Source of the DNA: Candidatus Pacearchaeota archaeon
GTDB taxonomy: Archaea; Nanobdellota; Nanobdellia; Pacearchaeales; GW2011-AR1
Direction: 5' to 3'
Assembly (NCBI GenBank): GCA_017609755.1
Contig: JAFCDI010000008.1
Span: 1 to 38,257 of the forward strand
DNA length: 38,257 nt
Part shown: one piece after another, positions 1 through 9,492 of the stretch
Layout: each line of letters opens with the position of its first letter
Position numbering within the stretch: the stretch's first letter is position 1
Notes under the pieces: generated by a model
What the model was told of the DNA's origin: nothing
Databases searched by the model: none
The model's input: the letters and a program-made list of their open reading frames with translations, nothing else
Position numbers and translations under genes: made by a program

Positions 1-27
1 AGTTGGTCACTGTTCAATAACCTCGGC

Positions 28-40
28 CTGGCACTGCCAG
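28..40. other. GC-rich hairpin at the window edge
   Basis: A perfect 5-bp stem CTGGC/GCCAG with a 3-nt loop is followed by a T/A-rich run. It lies in a locally GC-rich stretch (about 21-40) that contrasts with the AT-rich surroundings. It could be a terminator or the 3' end of a structured RNA cut off by the window edge; I cannot tell which. Confidence 0.35.
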
Positions 41-63
41 TCTTAATATTTAATTCATTAAAT

Positions 64-72
64 TTTTAAATA
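64..72 (+). promoter_or_regulatory. TATA box of tRNA-Lys
   Basis: TTTTAAATA begins 30 nt before the 5' end of the tRNA, the usual archaeal box A spacing. Confidence 0.6.
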
Positions 73-93
73 CAAAACTCATTCAATGCATAA

Positions 94-167
94 GGCTCCG
101 TAGCTCAGCCTGGCAGAGCACTGGACTTTTAATCCAGGTGTCGAGGGTTCAAATCCCTTCGGGGCCA
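94..167 (+). tRNA. tRNA-Lys(TTT)
   Basis: Full cloverleaf of 74 nt. The acceptor GGCTCCG pairs with CGGGGCC, the anticodon stem CTGGA pairs with TCCAG, and the loop CTTTTAA gives anticodon TTT. The T arm loop is TTCAAAT, the discriminator is A, and no CCA is encoded. There is no intron. Confidence 0.95.
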
Positions 168-252
168 CTTTTGATTTGAAGATAAAATTAAATTACTTTA
201 AAAATATCTGAAGTAAAAACAGATTTGTTTAAATAGTAAGAATTGAAGCCTA

Positions 253-264
253 CTGTTTAAACAG
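253..264. promoter_or_regulatory. 12-bp palindrome upstream of a degraded gene
   Basis: CTGTTTAAACAG is a perfect palindrome just before the TATA-like AT stretch (269-283) of the broken ORF at 303. Its position fits an operator, but no regulator is identified. A partial copy (TTTAAACAG) lies near 561, at the end of the same ORF. Confidence 0.35.
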
Positions 265-302
265 AAGATTATATAAATTTATAATCTTAAAGAGGTATAG
301 AA

Positions 303-565
<263 letters not shown>

Positions 566-691
566 ACAGACGCTACTTATTAAATAAACCCAGTAAAAAC
601 AAAACATTTAAAAACTAACTTTTAGTATCTTTTATTATTATAAAGTTGTTAAATTGCTAGTAAAAACTATGTAATTTACCTAAAATTCCTC

Positions 692-898
692 ATGCACTCT
701 CTACAGCCTAAACATTCTAAACTTAATGAAAAAGAAATTAATGAGTTGTTAGAGAAAAAAAATATTTCTAAAGCCCAATTACCAAAAATTCTTTCAACAG
801 ATGCAGGACTACCTGAGAATTGTCAAATAGGAGATGTAATAAAAATAGAGAGAAAAGAAGGAGATAAAGTTAATTTATACTTTAGAGTGGTTATTTAA
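692..898 (+). CDS. rpoH: DNA-directed RNA polymerase subunit H (Rpo5)
   Basis: A 68-aa protein of the archaeal RpoH / eukaryotic RPB5 C-terminal family, the small jaw subunit of RNA polymerase. Family signatures are the N-terminal PKHSKL, the central QLPKI segment followed by an acidic D-G-P region, GDVIKIERK, and the C-terminal YFRVVI (usually YYRLV). Length is normal for the archaeal subunit. The stop overlaps the rpoB start by one base (TAATG), so the two are translationally coupled. It is the first gene of the RNA polymerase operon, the usual archaeal order H-B-A. Confidence 0.95.
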   Translation: MHSLQPKHSKLNEKEINELLEKKNISKAQLPKILSTDAGLPENCQIGDVIKIERKEGDKVNLYFRVVI

Positions 899-3800
899 TG
901 GTAAAAGATATTCAACATTTAATTGTTAAAAAATATTTGAAAGATCATTCTCTAGTTGAATCAAATATAAAATCTTTTAATAATTTTGTTAAAAAAAGAA
1001 TGCAGGAAATTGTGGACGAAGTTTCAGAAACAATAGAAAGCGATGATTTTGAAATTAATCTAGGAAAAATAAAAGTTGAAACTCCTCGAGTTATTGAAGC
1101 TGATGGAAGTTCTTCATTAATAATGCCTTCTGAAGCAAGATTAAGAAATTTAACTTATTCTGCTCCTGTTACTTTAGAAATTACTATTAAAAAAGATGAT
1201 CAAGTTGATTCTGAAAGAGTTGAAATTGGAAGAATTCCAATTATGGTAAAAAGCAAAGTATGTAATACTGCTGAGATGAATGAAGAAAAATTAATTGAAA
1301 ATTATAATGATGCTATGGACCCTGGAGGATATTTCATAATTAAGGGTAATGAAAGAATAATGGTTATGGCAGAAGATTTAGCAGAAAATCAACCTTTTGT
1401 GGAAACAAATAATAAAGGACAATTAATTATGAAAATGTTTTCATCAAAAGGAACTTATAGAATTCCTGTAAATTTGTCTGAAAGCAAAGAGGGAATTTTT
1501 GAATTATCTTTTAGTAGATTTAGAGATATTCCTGCAATTGTTATTTTAAAGGCACTAGGATTAACAAAAGAATCAGAAATTGCAAAATATATTGGAAAAG
1601 AAACAGATAGTGTTATTGTTAATTTATATGAATATGTTAATTTAGCTACAAGAGAAGATGCTATTATGTATATTGCAGAAAAAACAAATCTTCAAGGTAC
1701 AAAAAAAGAAATTCTTGATAGAGCAAAACAAAGAATTGATTCTTATCTTTTTCCACACATTGGAAATAAAAAAGAAGATAGAATGAAAAAAGCAATTACT
1801 CTTTGTAAATTAATTAAACAGTTTTTAATTGCAAAAGAAAATCCACAATTAAGAACAGATAAAGACCATTATGCAAATAAAAGAGTTAGACTTTCTGGAG
1901 ATTTATTAGCTACATTGTTTAGAGTTAATTTAGGAATTCTAATTAGAGATATACAATATTCTTTACAAAAATCAGCCAAAAGAAAAAAGTTTGTTTCAAT
2001 AAAAGTTCTCGCTAAATCAACTTTATTCTCTCATAGAGTTGAATCTGCAATTGCAACTGGTAGTTGGACAGGTGAAAGAAGTGGAATTACTCAAAATATG
2101 GATAAGACAAATTATCTTGCTACAATATCTCAATTGCAAAGAGTTTCTAGTATGCTTCCAAGTGACCAAGAAAATTTTATGGCAAGAACTCTTCATCCAA
2201 CTCATTATGGAAGATTCTGTCCAATTGAAACTCCTGAAGGAACTGAAATTGGATTAAGAAAAAATCTTGCATTATTGAGTCAAGTATCAACAAGATCAGA
2301 TTTAGATGAAAATAAATTTCTCAAAGATTTAGAAAATTTAGGATTAGACAAAGAGGGTGTAAAAGGAAGAGAAGTTTTCTTTAATGGACGATTTATTGGA
2401 AGTGTGGAAAGCTATGAAGAATTTATCTCAGAAATAAGAGAAAAAAGAAGAAAAAGTGAATTGCCTATGCAAATGAGTATAAGAGATGATGAGAGTTTTC
2501 AAACTATTTCAATATCAACAGAACCTGGAAGAGTGTTAAGACCTTTAATTATTGTTGAAAATGGTTCTCCAAGATTAAAAAATGAACATTTAATTCAATT
2601 AGAGCAAAATGAAATAGGTTGGGAAGATTTAATTAAAAAAGGAATAATTGAATATCTCGACGCTGCTGAAGAAGAAAATACTCTTGTTGCATTATATGAA
2701 GAAGAAATAAATCCTGAAACAACTCATCTTGAAATAGATAGCATTGCTTTATTTGGTGTTGTAACTGGATTAGTTCCTTATGGAAATCATGATCAAAGTT
2801 CTAGATTAAATAGAGGAAGTAAAACACAGAAACAAGCATTAGGACTTTATGCTGCTAATTATTTATGTCGAACAGATACAGATGTTAGTATTTTGCAATA
2901 TCCTCAAAAACCAATTGTAAGAAGTTTTGTTTATGATACTTTAAACACTTATCCTGCTGGACAAAATCTAACTGTAGCTATTATGACTTATGAAGGATAT
3001 AATATGGAAGATGCTCTTGTATTTAATCAAGGAAGCGTAGATAGAGGAGTTGGAAGAAGTTTCTATTATCGTCCTTATTCTGCTATTGAAATGAATTATG
3101 CAGGAGGATTAAAAGATGAAATAGCTATTCCTGAAAAAGATTCTTCTGGTTACAAAATGGAAGCTAGTTATAAATTTTTAGAAAATGATGGAATTATATT
3201 TCCAGAAGCAGAGATTAAAGAAGGAGAAGTTTTAATTGGAAAAATGTCTCCTCCAAAGTTTTTATCAGAAGCTAGAGAAATTTCAGTTAGAACAAAAAAA
3301 GAATCAAGTGTAACAATGAGACAAGAAGAAAAAGGAATGGTAGACGCTGTTTTTGTTACTGAAGATTCTGAAGGTAATAAAATTGTTCAAGTTAAAACAA
3401 GAGATCAAAGAATTCCTGAATTAGGAGATAAATTTGCGACTTCTCATGGACAAAAAGGAGTTATTGGAATGATTGTTCCTGAAAATGATATTCCTTTTAC
3501 ATCAAATGGAATAAAACCAGATGTAATATTTAATCCTCATGGACTTCCAAGTCGTATGACAGTTGGATATTTATTAGAATTATTAGCTGGAAAAGTGGGT
3601 TGTTTAAAAGGAGAGATTGTTGATGGAACTTCTTTTTCTGGAACAAGTAAAAAAGAATTAGAAAAAAGCTTAGAAGAACTTGGATTTAGATTTGATGGAA
3701 AAGAAACAATGTATAATGGAATTACTGGTAAAAGAATGGAATCAAAAATATTTGTTGGAAATTTATATTATCTAAAATTAAAATATATGGTCGGCAACAA

Positions 3801-4155
3801 ACTCCATGGAAGAGCTACTGGAAAAGTTGCATTATTAACTCGGCAACCCATTGAAGGTAGAGCAAGAGGAGGTGCTTTGAGACTTGGAGAAATGGAACAG
3901 CAAGCTCTTGTTGCTCATGGTGCTTCATTATTATTAAAAGAAAGATATGACTCTGATAAAGTTGTTTTGCATATTTGCACAAAATGTGGTTCTATTGGAA
4001 TAGAGGATAATATTCGAAATAAAATTGTTTGTCCAATGTGTGGAAGCGAAGAATTAGAACCTGTTGAAATATCTTATGCATTTAAATTATTATTAGAAGA
4101 GTTACAAGGACTTCATATCAATAGTAAATTTGACTTAAAAAACAAATACGAATAG
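898..4155 (+). CDS. rpoB: DNA-directed RNA polymerase subunit B (Rpo2), unsplit
   Basis: The 1085-aa second-largest RNA polymerase subunit, with the B'' and B' halves in one ORF. N-terminal lobe and protrusion motifs (GGYFIIKGNERI near 142-153) are followed by the fork region (HPTHYGRFCPIETPEGTEIG) and the hybrid-binding domain with GYNMEDALVFNQGS. Near the C-terminus are RQPIEGRARGGALRLGEME and a zinc ribbon with two CxxC pairs (CTKCG and CPMCG). It ends in TAG. The frame stays open for the 21 codons up to the rpoA start, which is in the same frame. Methanogens and halophiles often split this subunit; here it is intact. The gene is coupled to rpoH by a 1-base overlap. Confidence 0.97.
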   Translation: MVKDIQHLIVKKYLKDHSLVESNIKSFNNFVKKRMQEIVDEVSETIESDDFEINLGKIKVETPRVIEADGSSSLIMPSEARLRNLTYSAPVTLEITIKKDDQVDSERVEIGRIPIMVKSKVCNTAEMNEEKLIENYNDAMDPGGYFIIKGNERIMVMAEDLAENQPFVETNNKGQLIMKMFSSKGTYRIPVNLSESKEGIFELSFSRFRDIPAIVILKALGLTKESEIAKYIGKETDSVIVNLYEYVNLATREDAIMYIAEKTNLQGTKKEILDRAKQRIDSYLFPHIGNKKEDRMKKAITLCKLIKQFLIAKENPQLRTDKDHYANKRVRLSGDLLATLFRVNLGILIRDIQYSLQKSAKRKKFVSIKVLAKSTLFSHRVESAIATGSWTGERSGITQNMDKTNYLATISQLQRVSSMLPSDQENFMARTLHPTHYGRFCPIETPEGTEIGLRKNLALLSQVSTRSDLDENKFLKDLENLGLDKEGVKGREVFFNGRFIGSVESYEEFISEIREKRRKSELPMQMSIRDDESFQTISISTEPGRVLRPLIIVENGSPRLKNEHLIQLEQNEIGWEDLIKKGIIEYLDAAEEENTLVALYEEEINPETTHLEIDSIALFGVVTGLVPYGNHDQSSRLNRGSKTQKQALGLYAANYLCRTDTDVSILQYPQKPIVRSFVYDTLNTYPAGQNLTVAIMTYEGYNMEDALVFNQGSVDRGVGRSFYYRPYSAIEMNYAGGLKDEIAIPEKDSSGYKMEASYKFLENDGIIFPEAEIKEGEVLIGKMSPPKFLSEAREISVRTKKESSVTMRQEEKGMVDAVFVTEDSEGNKIVQVKTRDQRIPELGDKFATSHGQKGVIGMIVPENDIPFTSNGIKPDVIFNPHGLPSRMTVGYLLELLAGKVGCLKGEIVDGTSFSGTSKKELEKSLEELGFRFDGKETMYNGITGKRMESKIFVGNLYYLKLKYMVGNKLHGRATGKVALLTRQPIEGRARGGALRLGEMEQQALVAHGASLLLKERYDSDKVVLHICTKCGSIGIEDNIRNKIVCPMCGSEELEPVEISYAFKLLLEELQGLHINSKFDLKNKYE

Positions 4156-4218
4156 CAAAGGACACCTCGCGGTTTCCTATCGCACTACCTTCCCTTAAAA
4201 ACAAAAAGCTACAAAAAG
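4156..4218 (+). other. GC-rich stop-free spacer between rpoB and rpoA
   Basis: Sixty-three bases (exactly 21 codons) separate the rpoB amber stop from the rpoA ATG and contain no stop in the rpoB/rpoA frame. The 4163-4195 part is much richer in G+C and pyrimidines than neighbouring DNA. No Shine-Dalgarno site is evident for rpoA. I see no strong hairpin. Confidence 0.6.
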
Positions 4219-7200
4219 ATGAAACCAATAAGAAAAAAAATAGCAGAAATTAAGTTTTCCTTACTTAGTCCTGACCAAACTAAGAAAATTTCATGTGCAA
4301 AAATTGTAACTCCTGAACTTTATGATATAGATGGATATCCTGTTGATGGAGGATTAATGGATTTAAGATTAGGAGCTATTGATCCAGGAGTTAGATGTAG
4401 AACTTGTGGAGGAAGATTAAAAGAATGTTTAGGACATCCAGGAAGTATTGATTTAGCAAGAGCAGTTATTCATTTAAAATATGTTCCTTTAATTGAAACT
4501 TGTTTAAGATGCTTTTGTCAGGATTGTGGAAAATTAATGGTTGATGATAAAGATTTGAATAACTTATCTCCTAGTGCAAGAGCTAAAAAAGCAAAAGATT
4601 CTAAAAAATGTCCACATTGTCAAGCTTCTCAAATAAAAGTTAAATTAGATAAGCCAACTAATTTTTACAAAGGGAAAACAAGAATTTTTCCAACAGAAAT
4701 AAGAGATATTTTAGTGAATATTCCTGATGAAGAGTTAAAGAAAATTGGAGTTGATTATAAAAATTGTCGTCCTGAATGGGCTGTATTAACTTCTTTATTG
4801 GTTCCTCCAGTAACAGTAAGACCAAGTATTATTCTAGAATCTGGAGAAAGAAGTGAAGATGATTTAACTCATAAACTTTCAGATATTATTAGAGCAAATC
4901 AGAGATTGTGGGAAAATTTAAATGCTGGAGCTCCTGAAGTTATTATTGAAGATTTATGGGACTTACTTCAATTTCACATTACAACTTTCTTTGATAACAC
5001 AACTACAAGAATTCCTCCTGCTAGACATAGAAGCGGACAACCTCTAAAAACAATAACAGAAAGAATAAAAGGAAAAGAAGGAAGAATTAGAAAAAATATT
5101 GCAGGAAAAAGAGTTAATTATTCTGGTAGAACAGTAATTTCTCCAGATCCATATATAAAAATAAATGAAGTTGGAATTCCTTATGAAATTGCAAAAGTTG
5201 TTACTGTTTCTGAGACAGTGAATGATATTAATTCTGAAAAATTAAAAAAATTAATAAGAAAGGGTGAAGAATATCCTGGTGCAAATTATGTTATTCGTCC
5301 TGATGGAAAAAGAAAAAAAATCACAGAAGAATTAAAAGAAGAAATTATTAATGAATTAGTTCCTGGTTATCAAGTAGAAAGACATCTTCAAAATGGAGAT
5401 TTAGTTTTATTTAATCGTCATCCAAGTCTTCATAGAGGAAGTTTAATGGCACACTATGTTAAAGTATTACCTGGAAGAACCTTTAGATTGCATCCTGCTG
5501 CAGCAACTCCTTATAATGCTGATTTTGACGGAGATGAAATGAACATACATTCTCCTCAAACAGAAGAAGCAAGAGCAGAGGCAAAAATACTTTTAGATGT
5601 AAAAAGAAATTTAATGTCTCCAAAGAATAATACAAATCTAGTTGGATGCATTGGTGATGCAATTACTGGAAATTATTTATTAGGATTTCATGAACTTTCT
5701 AAAGAAGATGCTAATCAACTTTTATACAAATCAGGATTAAAAGATTCCTTTTCTAAAAAGAATATAAAAGGAACAGAAATTTTTTCAAAGATACTTCCTA
5801 AAGTTGAATTTTCAAATGAATCTATAAAAATAAAAAATGGCGAAGTTATTGAAGGATTTATAGATAAAACTACTTTTGGTGATGAAGATGGAGATTTAGT
5901 TAAAGAATTAGATAGAACAGTAGGAAGAACAGTTACTTTTGAAACTATTAAAAAAGCGTTTGATTTAGGAAAAAATTATCTTACAGATGTAGGAATAACA
6001 ACTTCTGTTGAAGATTTAGATTTAGATGAACAAGTTATTGAAGCAGGAGAAGAAATAATTAAAAAAGCTGAGAAAAAAACAGAAGAACTAATAATTGCTT
6101 ATAATGAAGGAACTCTCGAAGGAATTCCTGGAAAAACAATGGAAGAATCAAGAGAAATAAAAATACTTCAATCATTAAATGAAGTCAGAACAAAAATAGG
6201 TGAAATTGTTAAAAGAGAATTTCCTGAAACAAATCCAGTTAGTCATATGATTAAATCAGGAGGAGGAGGAAATATTTTAAATATTACTCAAATGGCATCT
6301 TGTGTTGGACAACAAGCATTAGGAAGTCGTAGAGTTGATTTTGGATATACTGGAAGAACTCTTTCATTATTTAAAAAAGGAGATTTATCTCCAAAAGCAA
6401 GAGGTTTTATTAGAAGTCCTTTTATAAAAGGATTAAGACCAGATGAATTCTTTTTTCAAGCAATTACAGGAAGAGATTCTCTTATGGATACTGGATTGAG
6501 AACTCCTAAATCAGGATATTTATACAGAAGATTAGCAAATGCTCTTCAAGATTTAAGAAAAGAATATGATGGAACAATAAGAGATAGCAATAATAACATT
6601 ATTCAATTTGAATATGGAGATGATGGACTTGATGTTACAAAATTACACACTAAAGGAAAATTAGATGCTGGAGAAGCAATAGGAATAATCACTGCTCAAT
6701 CTTTTGGAGAAGCATCTACACAAATGGTTTTAAGAACATTTCATATGGCAGGTGTAGCTGAAATGCAGGTTACTCAAGGACTTCCTAGATTAATTGAAAT
6801 ATTTGATGCTAGAAAAAAACCTTCTTCTCCTAAAATGGAGATTTATTTAAATAAAGATTTCAATAATGAGAAAAGTGCAAAAATCTTTGCTGAAAAAATT
6901 AAAGAAGTTGAACTAGAAGAAATTTCTTCTGAAATTGAATTGGATTTTGGAAATAGATTAATTGAAATAAAAATAGATGATAAAGGATTAAAATCTACTC
7001 ATATTACTAAAAAAACTTTAATTGAAAGATTAAAGGAATTAGGATTTAATGCTAGAGAGAAAACAGATTCTATAATTATAAATGTGTCTGAACTTGGATT
7101 TAGAGAAATATACAAATTAAAAGAAAAACTAAAAGAAACAATTATTTCAGGAATTAAAGGCATCAAACAAGTTTTAATTGTAAAAAAGGATAGAGATTTT

Positions 7201-7704
7201 GTTGTGACAACTCTTGGAACTAATATTAAAGGAGTTATTGATATGAAAGAGGTTAATAAAGACAAATTAGTTTCAAATGATTTCTATGAAATGGCAGAAG
7301 TTTTTGGAATTGAAGTTACTCGTCAATTAATAATTAATGAAATTACAGAAGTTCTTAAGAATCAAGGATTAGACATTGATATTAGACATCTTAAATTAGT
7401 TTCTGATGCAATGACTGATAGCGGAGATGTTAAAGGAGTAACTAGAATGGGTATTATTGCTCAAAAATCTTCTATACTTGCTAGAGCAACCTTTGAAACT
7501 CCTGTAAAACAATTTGTGAATGCAACATTAAAAGGAAGTGGAGATAAATTATCCAGTGTTATTGAAAACATAATTCTTAATCAACCAGTTCCAATTGGTA
7601 CTGGCTTGCCTGGACTTTTAGTTAAAATTGTTGGTCCTCTAATCAAAGAAGAGAATCAAAAAAAAGAAGCAAAAGAAAAAATAGTTGAAGAAGTTAATAA
7701 ATAA
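4219..7704 (+). CDS. rpoA: DNA-directed RNA polymerase subunit A (Rpo1), A' and A'' fused
   Basis: The 1161-aa largest RNA polymerase subunit in one ORF. The clamp zinc site is at C60/C63/C70/H73 and further cysteines (C95, C98, C103, CPHC at 131-134) follow. The catalytic loop NADFDGDEM lies at 433-441 and holds the three Asp that bind catalytic Mg. Bridge helix and trigger loop sequences follow (GFIRSPFIKGL, then TAQSFGEASTQMVLRTFHM). The A'' part ends with the conserved MGIIAQKSSILARATFE region and GTG(L)P. Most archaea encode A' and A'' as two genes; here the junction is continuous with no stop or restart. No intein interrupts the NADFDGD site, a common intein position. The C-terminus is lysine-rich. 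Confidence 0.97.
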   Translation: MKPIRKKIAEIKFSLLSPDQTKKISCAKIVTPELYDIDGYPVDGGLMDLRLGAIDPGVRCRTCGGRLKECLGHPGSIDLARAVIHLKYVPLIETCLRCFCQDCGKLMVDDKDLNNLSPSARAKKAKDSKKCPHCQASQIKVKLDKPTNFYKGKTRIFPTEIRDILVNIPDEELKKIGVDYKNCRPEWAVLTSLLVPPVTVRPSIILESGERSEDDLTHKLSDIIRANQRLWENLNAGAPEVIIEDLWDLLQFHITTFFDNTTTRIPPARHRSGQPLKTITERIKGKEGRIRKNIAGKRVNYSGRTVISPDPYIKINEVGIPYEIAKVVTVSETVNDINSEKLKKLIRKGEEYPGANYVIRPDGKRKKITEELKEEIINELVPGYQVERHLQNGDLVLFNRHPSLHRGSLMAHYVKVLPGRTFRLHPAAATPYNADFDGDEMNIHSPQTEEARAEAKILLDVKRNLMSPKNNTNLVGCIGDAITGNYLLGFHELSKEDANQLLYKSGLKDSFSKKNIKGTEIFSKILPKVEFSNESIKIKNGEVIEGFIDKTTFGDEDGDLVKELDRTVGRTVTFETIKKAFDLGKNYLTDVGITTSVEDLDLDEQVIEAGEEIIKKAEKKTEELIIAYNEGTLEGIPGKTMEESREIKILQSLNEVRTKIGEIVKREFPETNPVSHMIKSGGGGNILNITQMASCVGQQALGSRRVDFGYTGRTLSLFKKGDLSPKARGFIRSPFIKGLRPDEFFFQAITGRDSLMDTGLRTPKSGYLYRRLANALQDLRKEYDGTIRDSNNNIIQFEYGDDGLDVTKLHTKGKLDAGEAIGIITAQSFGEASTQMVLRTFHMAGVAEMQVTQGLPRLIEIFDARKKPSSPKMEIYLNKDFNNEKSAKIFAEKIKEVELEEISSEIELDFGNRLIEIKIDDKGLKSTHITKKTLIERLKELGFNAREKTDSIIINVSELGFREIYKLKEKLKETIISGIKGIKQVLIVKKDRDFVVTTLGTNIKGVIDMKEVNKDKLVSNDFYEMAEVFGIEVTRQLIINEITEVLKNQGLDIDIRHLKLVSDAMTDSGDVKGVTRMGIIAQKSSILARATFETPVKQFVNATLKGSGDKLSSVIENIILNQPVPIGTGLPGLLVKIVGPLIKEENQKKEAKEKIVEEVNK

Positions 7705-7761
7705 TCGTCGAGAATAAAACTAAAGGTTTTTAAACTATTTACTTTTAATCAAAATATAAAA

Positions 7762-8178
7762 ATGGGTAGTACTATTGATATGCAGTTTATGAGATATTTA
7801 AATCTCTTTGGAAGAATAACAAAAGTCAACACAAGACATTGTTTTAGATATAATGAAGCATTAATTTTTTGTGTTCCTAAACATCTAATTTCTAAAGCTA
7901 TTGGAGAAAATGCAAACAATATTAAGCAAATTAGTAAGATTTTAAATAAAAAAATAAAAATAATTGCTCTTCCAAAAGATATAAAAGATGCTAAATTGTT
8001 TATTTCAAGCATTATTGCTCCAGTTTCATTTAAGAATGTGGAAATAACTCCTGAAGAAATTATATTAACTGCTGGAAGTTCAAATAAAGCAGCTTTAATA
8101 GGAAGAAACAAAAGAAGACTTTTAGAAATGCAAAAAATAATTAAAGATTTCTTTAAAAGATATTTTAGAATTGTATAA
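7762..8178 (+). CDS. nusA: NusA-like KH-domain transcription factor
   Basis: A 138-aa archaeal NusA homologue, an RNA-binding protein with two KH domains that lacks the N-terminal polymerase-binding and S1 domains of bacterial NusA. Visible features are an N-terminal MRYLNLF strand, a first KH with HLISKAIGENANNIKQI (GxxG-type loop), and a second KH ending in AALIGRNKRRLLEMQKII. The gene lies after rpoA, its usual archaeal place. The L30e gene usually found between rpoA and nusA is absent. ATG 7762 is used here, but ATG 7780 (MQFMRYL) is an equally good start that matches the family N-terminus better. A T-rich AT box at about 7725 may give it a promoter of its own. Confidence 0.9.
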   Translation: MGSTIDMQFMRYLNLFGRITKVNTRHCFRYNEALIFCVPKHLISKAIGENANNIKQISKILNKKIKIIALPKDIKDAKLFISSIIAPVSFKNVEITPEEIILTAGSSNKAALIGRNKRRLLEMQKIIKDFFKRYFRIV

Positions 8179-8215
8179 GAAATCTTTATAAACCAATTTT
8201 CTCTCGATTAATTAT

Positions 8216-8223
8216 TATAAATA
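8216..8223 (+). promoter_or_regulatory. TATA box of rps12
   Basis: TATAAATA starts 31 nt before the rps12 ATG, consistent with near-leaderless initiation. A second TTTATAAA lies at about 8185. Confidence 0.5.
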
Positions 8224-8246
8224 AATTTAAATTATAAACAATTTCA

Positions 8247-8669
8247 ATGGGACTAAAATCAGCAATAAAAGAAAAGAAGAAAAGAAAAAAATTTAGGTGG
8301 AAAGACAGACATTATAAAGTGAAAACTCTAAATCTTTATGCTAAATCAGATCCTTTAGAAGGAGCTAATCAGGCAAAAGGAATTGTTTTGAAAAAATTTG
8401 AGAAAGAAGCAAAACAGCCAAATTCAGCAATGAGAAAATGTTGTAGAGTTCAACTTAAAAAAAATGGAAAACAAGTTTCTGCTTTTATTCCTGGAAATCT
8501 TGGACAAAAGTTTATTGACGAACACGACGAAGTTATGATTCAAAGAATAGGTGGAAAACAAGGAAGAAGTAAAGGAGATATTCCTGGAATTAGATTTCAA
8601 GTTATTCAAGTAAATGATCAACCTTTGCAAAGATTAGTGCAAAAAAAGATTGAAAAGGGTAGAAGATAA
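8247..8669 (+). CDS. rps12: 30S ribosomal protein S12 (uS12)
   Basis: The 140-aa uS12 of the ribosomal decoding centre. The archaeal/eukaryotic type is recognised by the N-terminal basic extension, [37 protein letters not shown], and the [14 protein letters not shown] segment. The highly conserved PNSA loop is intact. Length is normal. It is followed after one base by a small unknown gene that overlaps rps7, so the three form one coupled unit. Confidence 0.96.
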   Translation: MGLKSAIKEKKKRKKFRWKDRHYKVKTLNLYAKSDPLEGANQAKGIVLKKFEKEAKQPNSAMRKCCRVQLKKNGKQVSAFIPGNLGQKFIDEHDEVMIQRIGGKQGRSKGDIPGIRFQVIQVNDQPLQRLVQKKIEKGRR

Positions 8670-8670
8670 A

Positions 8671-8880
8671 ATGTCTGAACAAAATTTATATGTTAATCTT
8701 GAAGAATTCAATAAAATGGTTAGATATCTAGTTGAAAATTACGGAGATTTTTATAATGCTACAATAAATATATCAAAAGGAAAACAAATAAAAGTTCAAC
8801 CTTATGAAGGAAAAATAGAAATTATGTGTAATGATAAAGAAATCAAAAAAATTTTAGAAAAAATAATAGAAAATGAATGA
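8671..8880 (+). CDS. unknown small protein coupled to rps12 and rps7
   Basis: A 69-aa ORF starting ATG one base after the rps12 stop and running 8 bases into rps7. A longer reading from TTG 8650 would overlap rps12 and is less likely. The sequence starts MSEQNLYVNLEEFNKMVRYL, has a central basic KGKQIKVQP strand and ends in an acidic/lysine helix (EIKKILEKIIENE). It has no cysteines of zinc-finger spacing and no membrane segment. I do not recognise a family. The tight coupling between two 30S protein genes suggests a co-translated ribosome-associated or assembly role, but this is only context. Confidence 0.75.
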   Translation: MSEQNLYVNLEEFNKMVRYLVENYGDFYNATINISKGKQIKVQPYEGKIEIMCNDKEIKKILEKIIENE

Positions 8881-9490
8881 ACAAAAAATTGAAATTCCTA
8901 AATTCAAAATATTTGATTTGTATGATATTGAAGAAGTAAAAATAGAGGATCCTGGATTAAAAAATGCAATTAATTTAGAACCCAAACTCGTGTTAAAAGA
9001 ATATGGAAGAAATGTTCAAAAATTTGGACAAGCAAAAGTAAATATTATTGAAAGATTAATGAATAGAGTTGCTGTTGCAGGGCATAGAGGTAAAAAACAT
9101 AAAATTATTGTTGGAAGAGCAACAGGAAAATATACTCGAAATATGAAAATTGTTCTAGAAGCTTTAAAAATAATTGAAAAAAGAACAAATTCTAATCCAA
9201 TTCAAATTCTAGTTAAAGCTATTGAAAACTCTGCTCCAAAAGATGAAGTGACTGTTATTGAATATGGTGGAGCAAGATATCCTCAAGCAGTTGATGTTTC
9301 TCCTTTAAGAAGAGTTAATTTAGCATTAAAGCATATTGTTCATGGTTCATCTGATAAAGCTTTTAATAAAAAGAAAAGTTTTTCTCAAGCATTAGCAGAA
9401 GAAATTATTATGGCTTCTGAAAGCAATGGTGAAAGTTTTGCAATTAGAAAGAAAAAAGAAAGCGAAGCTCAAGCAGACAGTGCGAGATAA
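8873..9490 (+). CDS. rps7: 30S ribosomal protein S7 (uS7)
   Basis: The 205-aa uS7, a primary 16S rRNA binder of the 30S head. Archaeal-type signatures include the N-terminal FKIFDLYDIEEV, VNIIERLMNR, the helix KTNSNPIQILVKAIENSAP-like segment, and YPQAVDVSPLRRVNLALK. The ALAEEIIMAS helix and basic C-terminus follow. The ATG lies inside the preceding ORF with an 8-base overlap. Length is normal for archaea. Confidence 0.96.
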   Translation: MNEQKIEIPKFKIFDLYDIEEVKIEDPGLKNAINLEPKLVLKEYGRNVQKFGQAKVNIIERLMNRVAVAGHRGKKHKIIVGRATGKYTRNMKIVLEALKIIEKRTNSNPIQILVKAIENSAPKDEVTVIEYGGARYPQAVDVSPLRRVNLALKHIVHGSSDKAFNKKKSFSQALAEEIIMASESNGESFAIRKKKESEAQADSAR

Positions 9491-9492
9491 AA

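Noticed and set aside
5518-5545. intein at the Rpo1 NADFDGD site
   Set aside because: This is a common intein position, but the motif is continuous with no inserted sequence.
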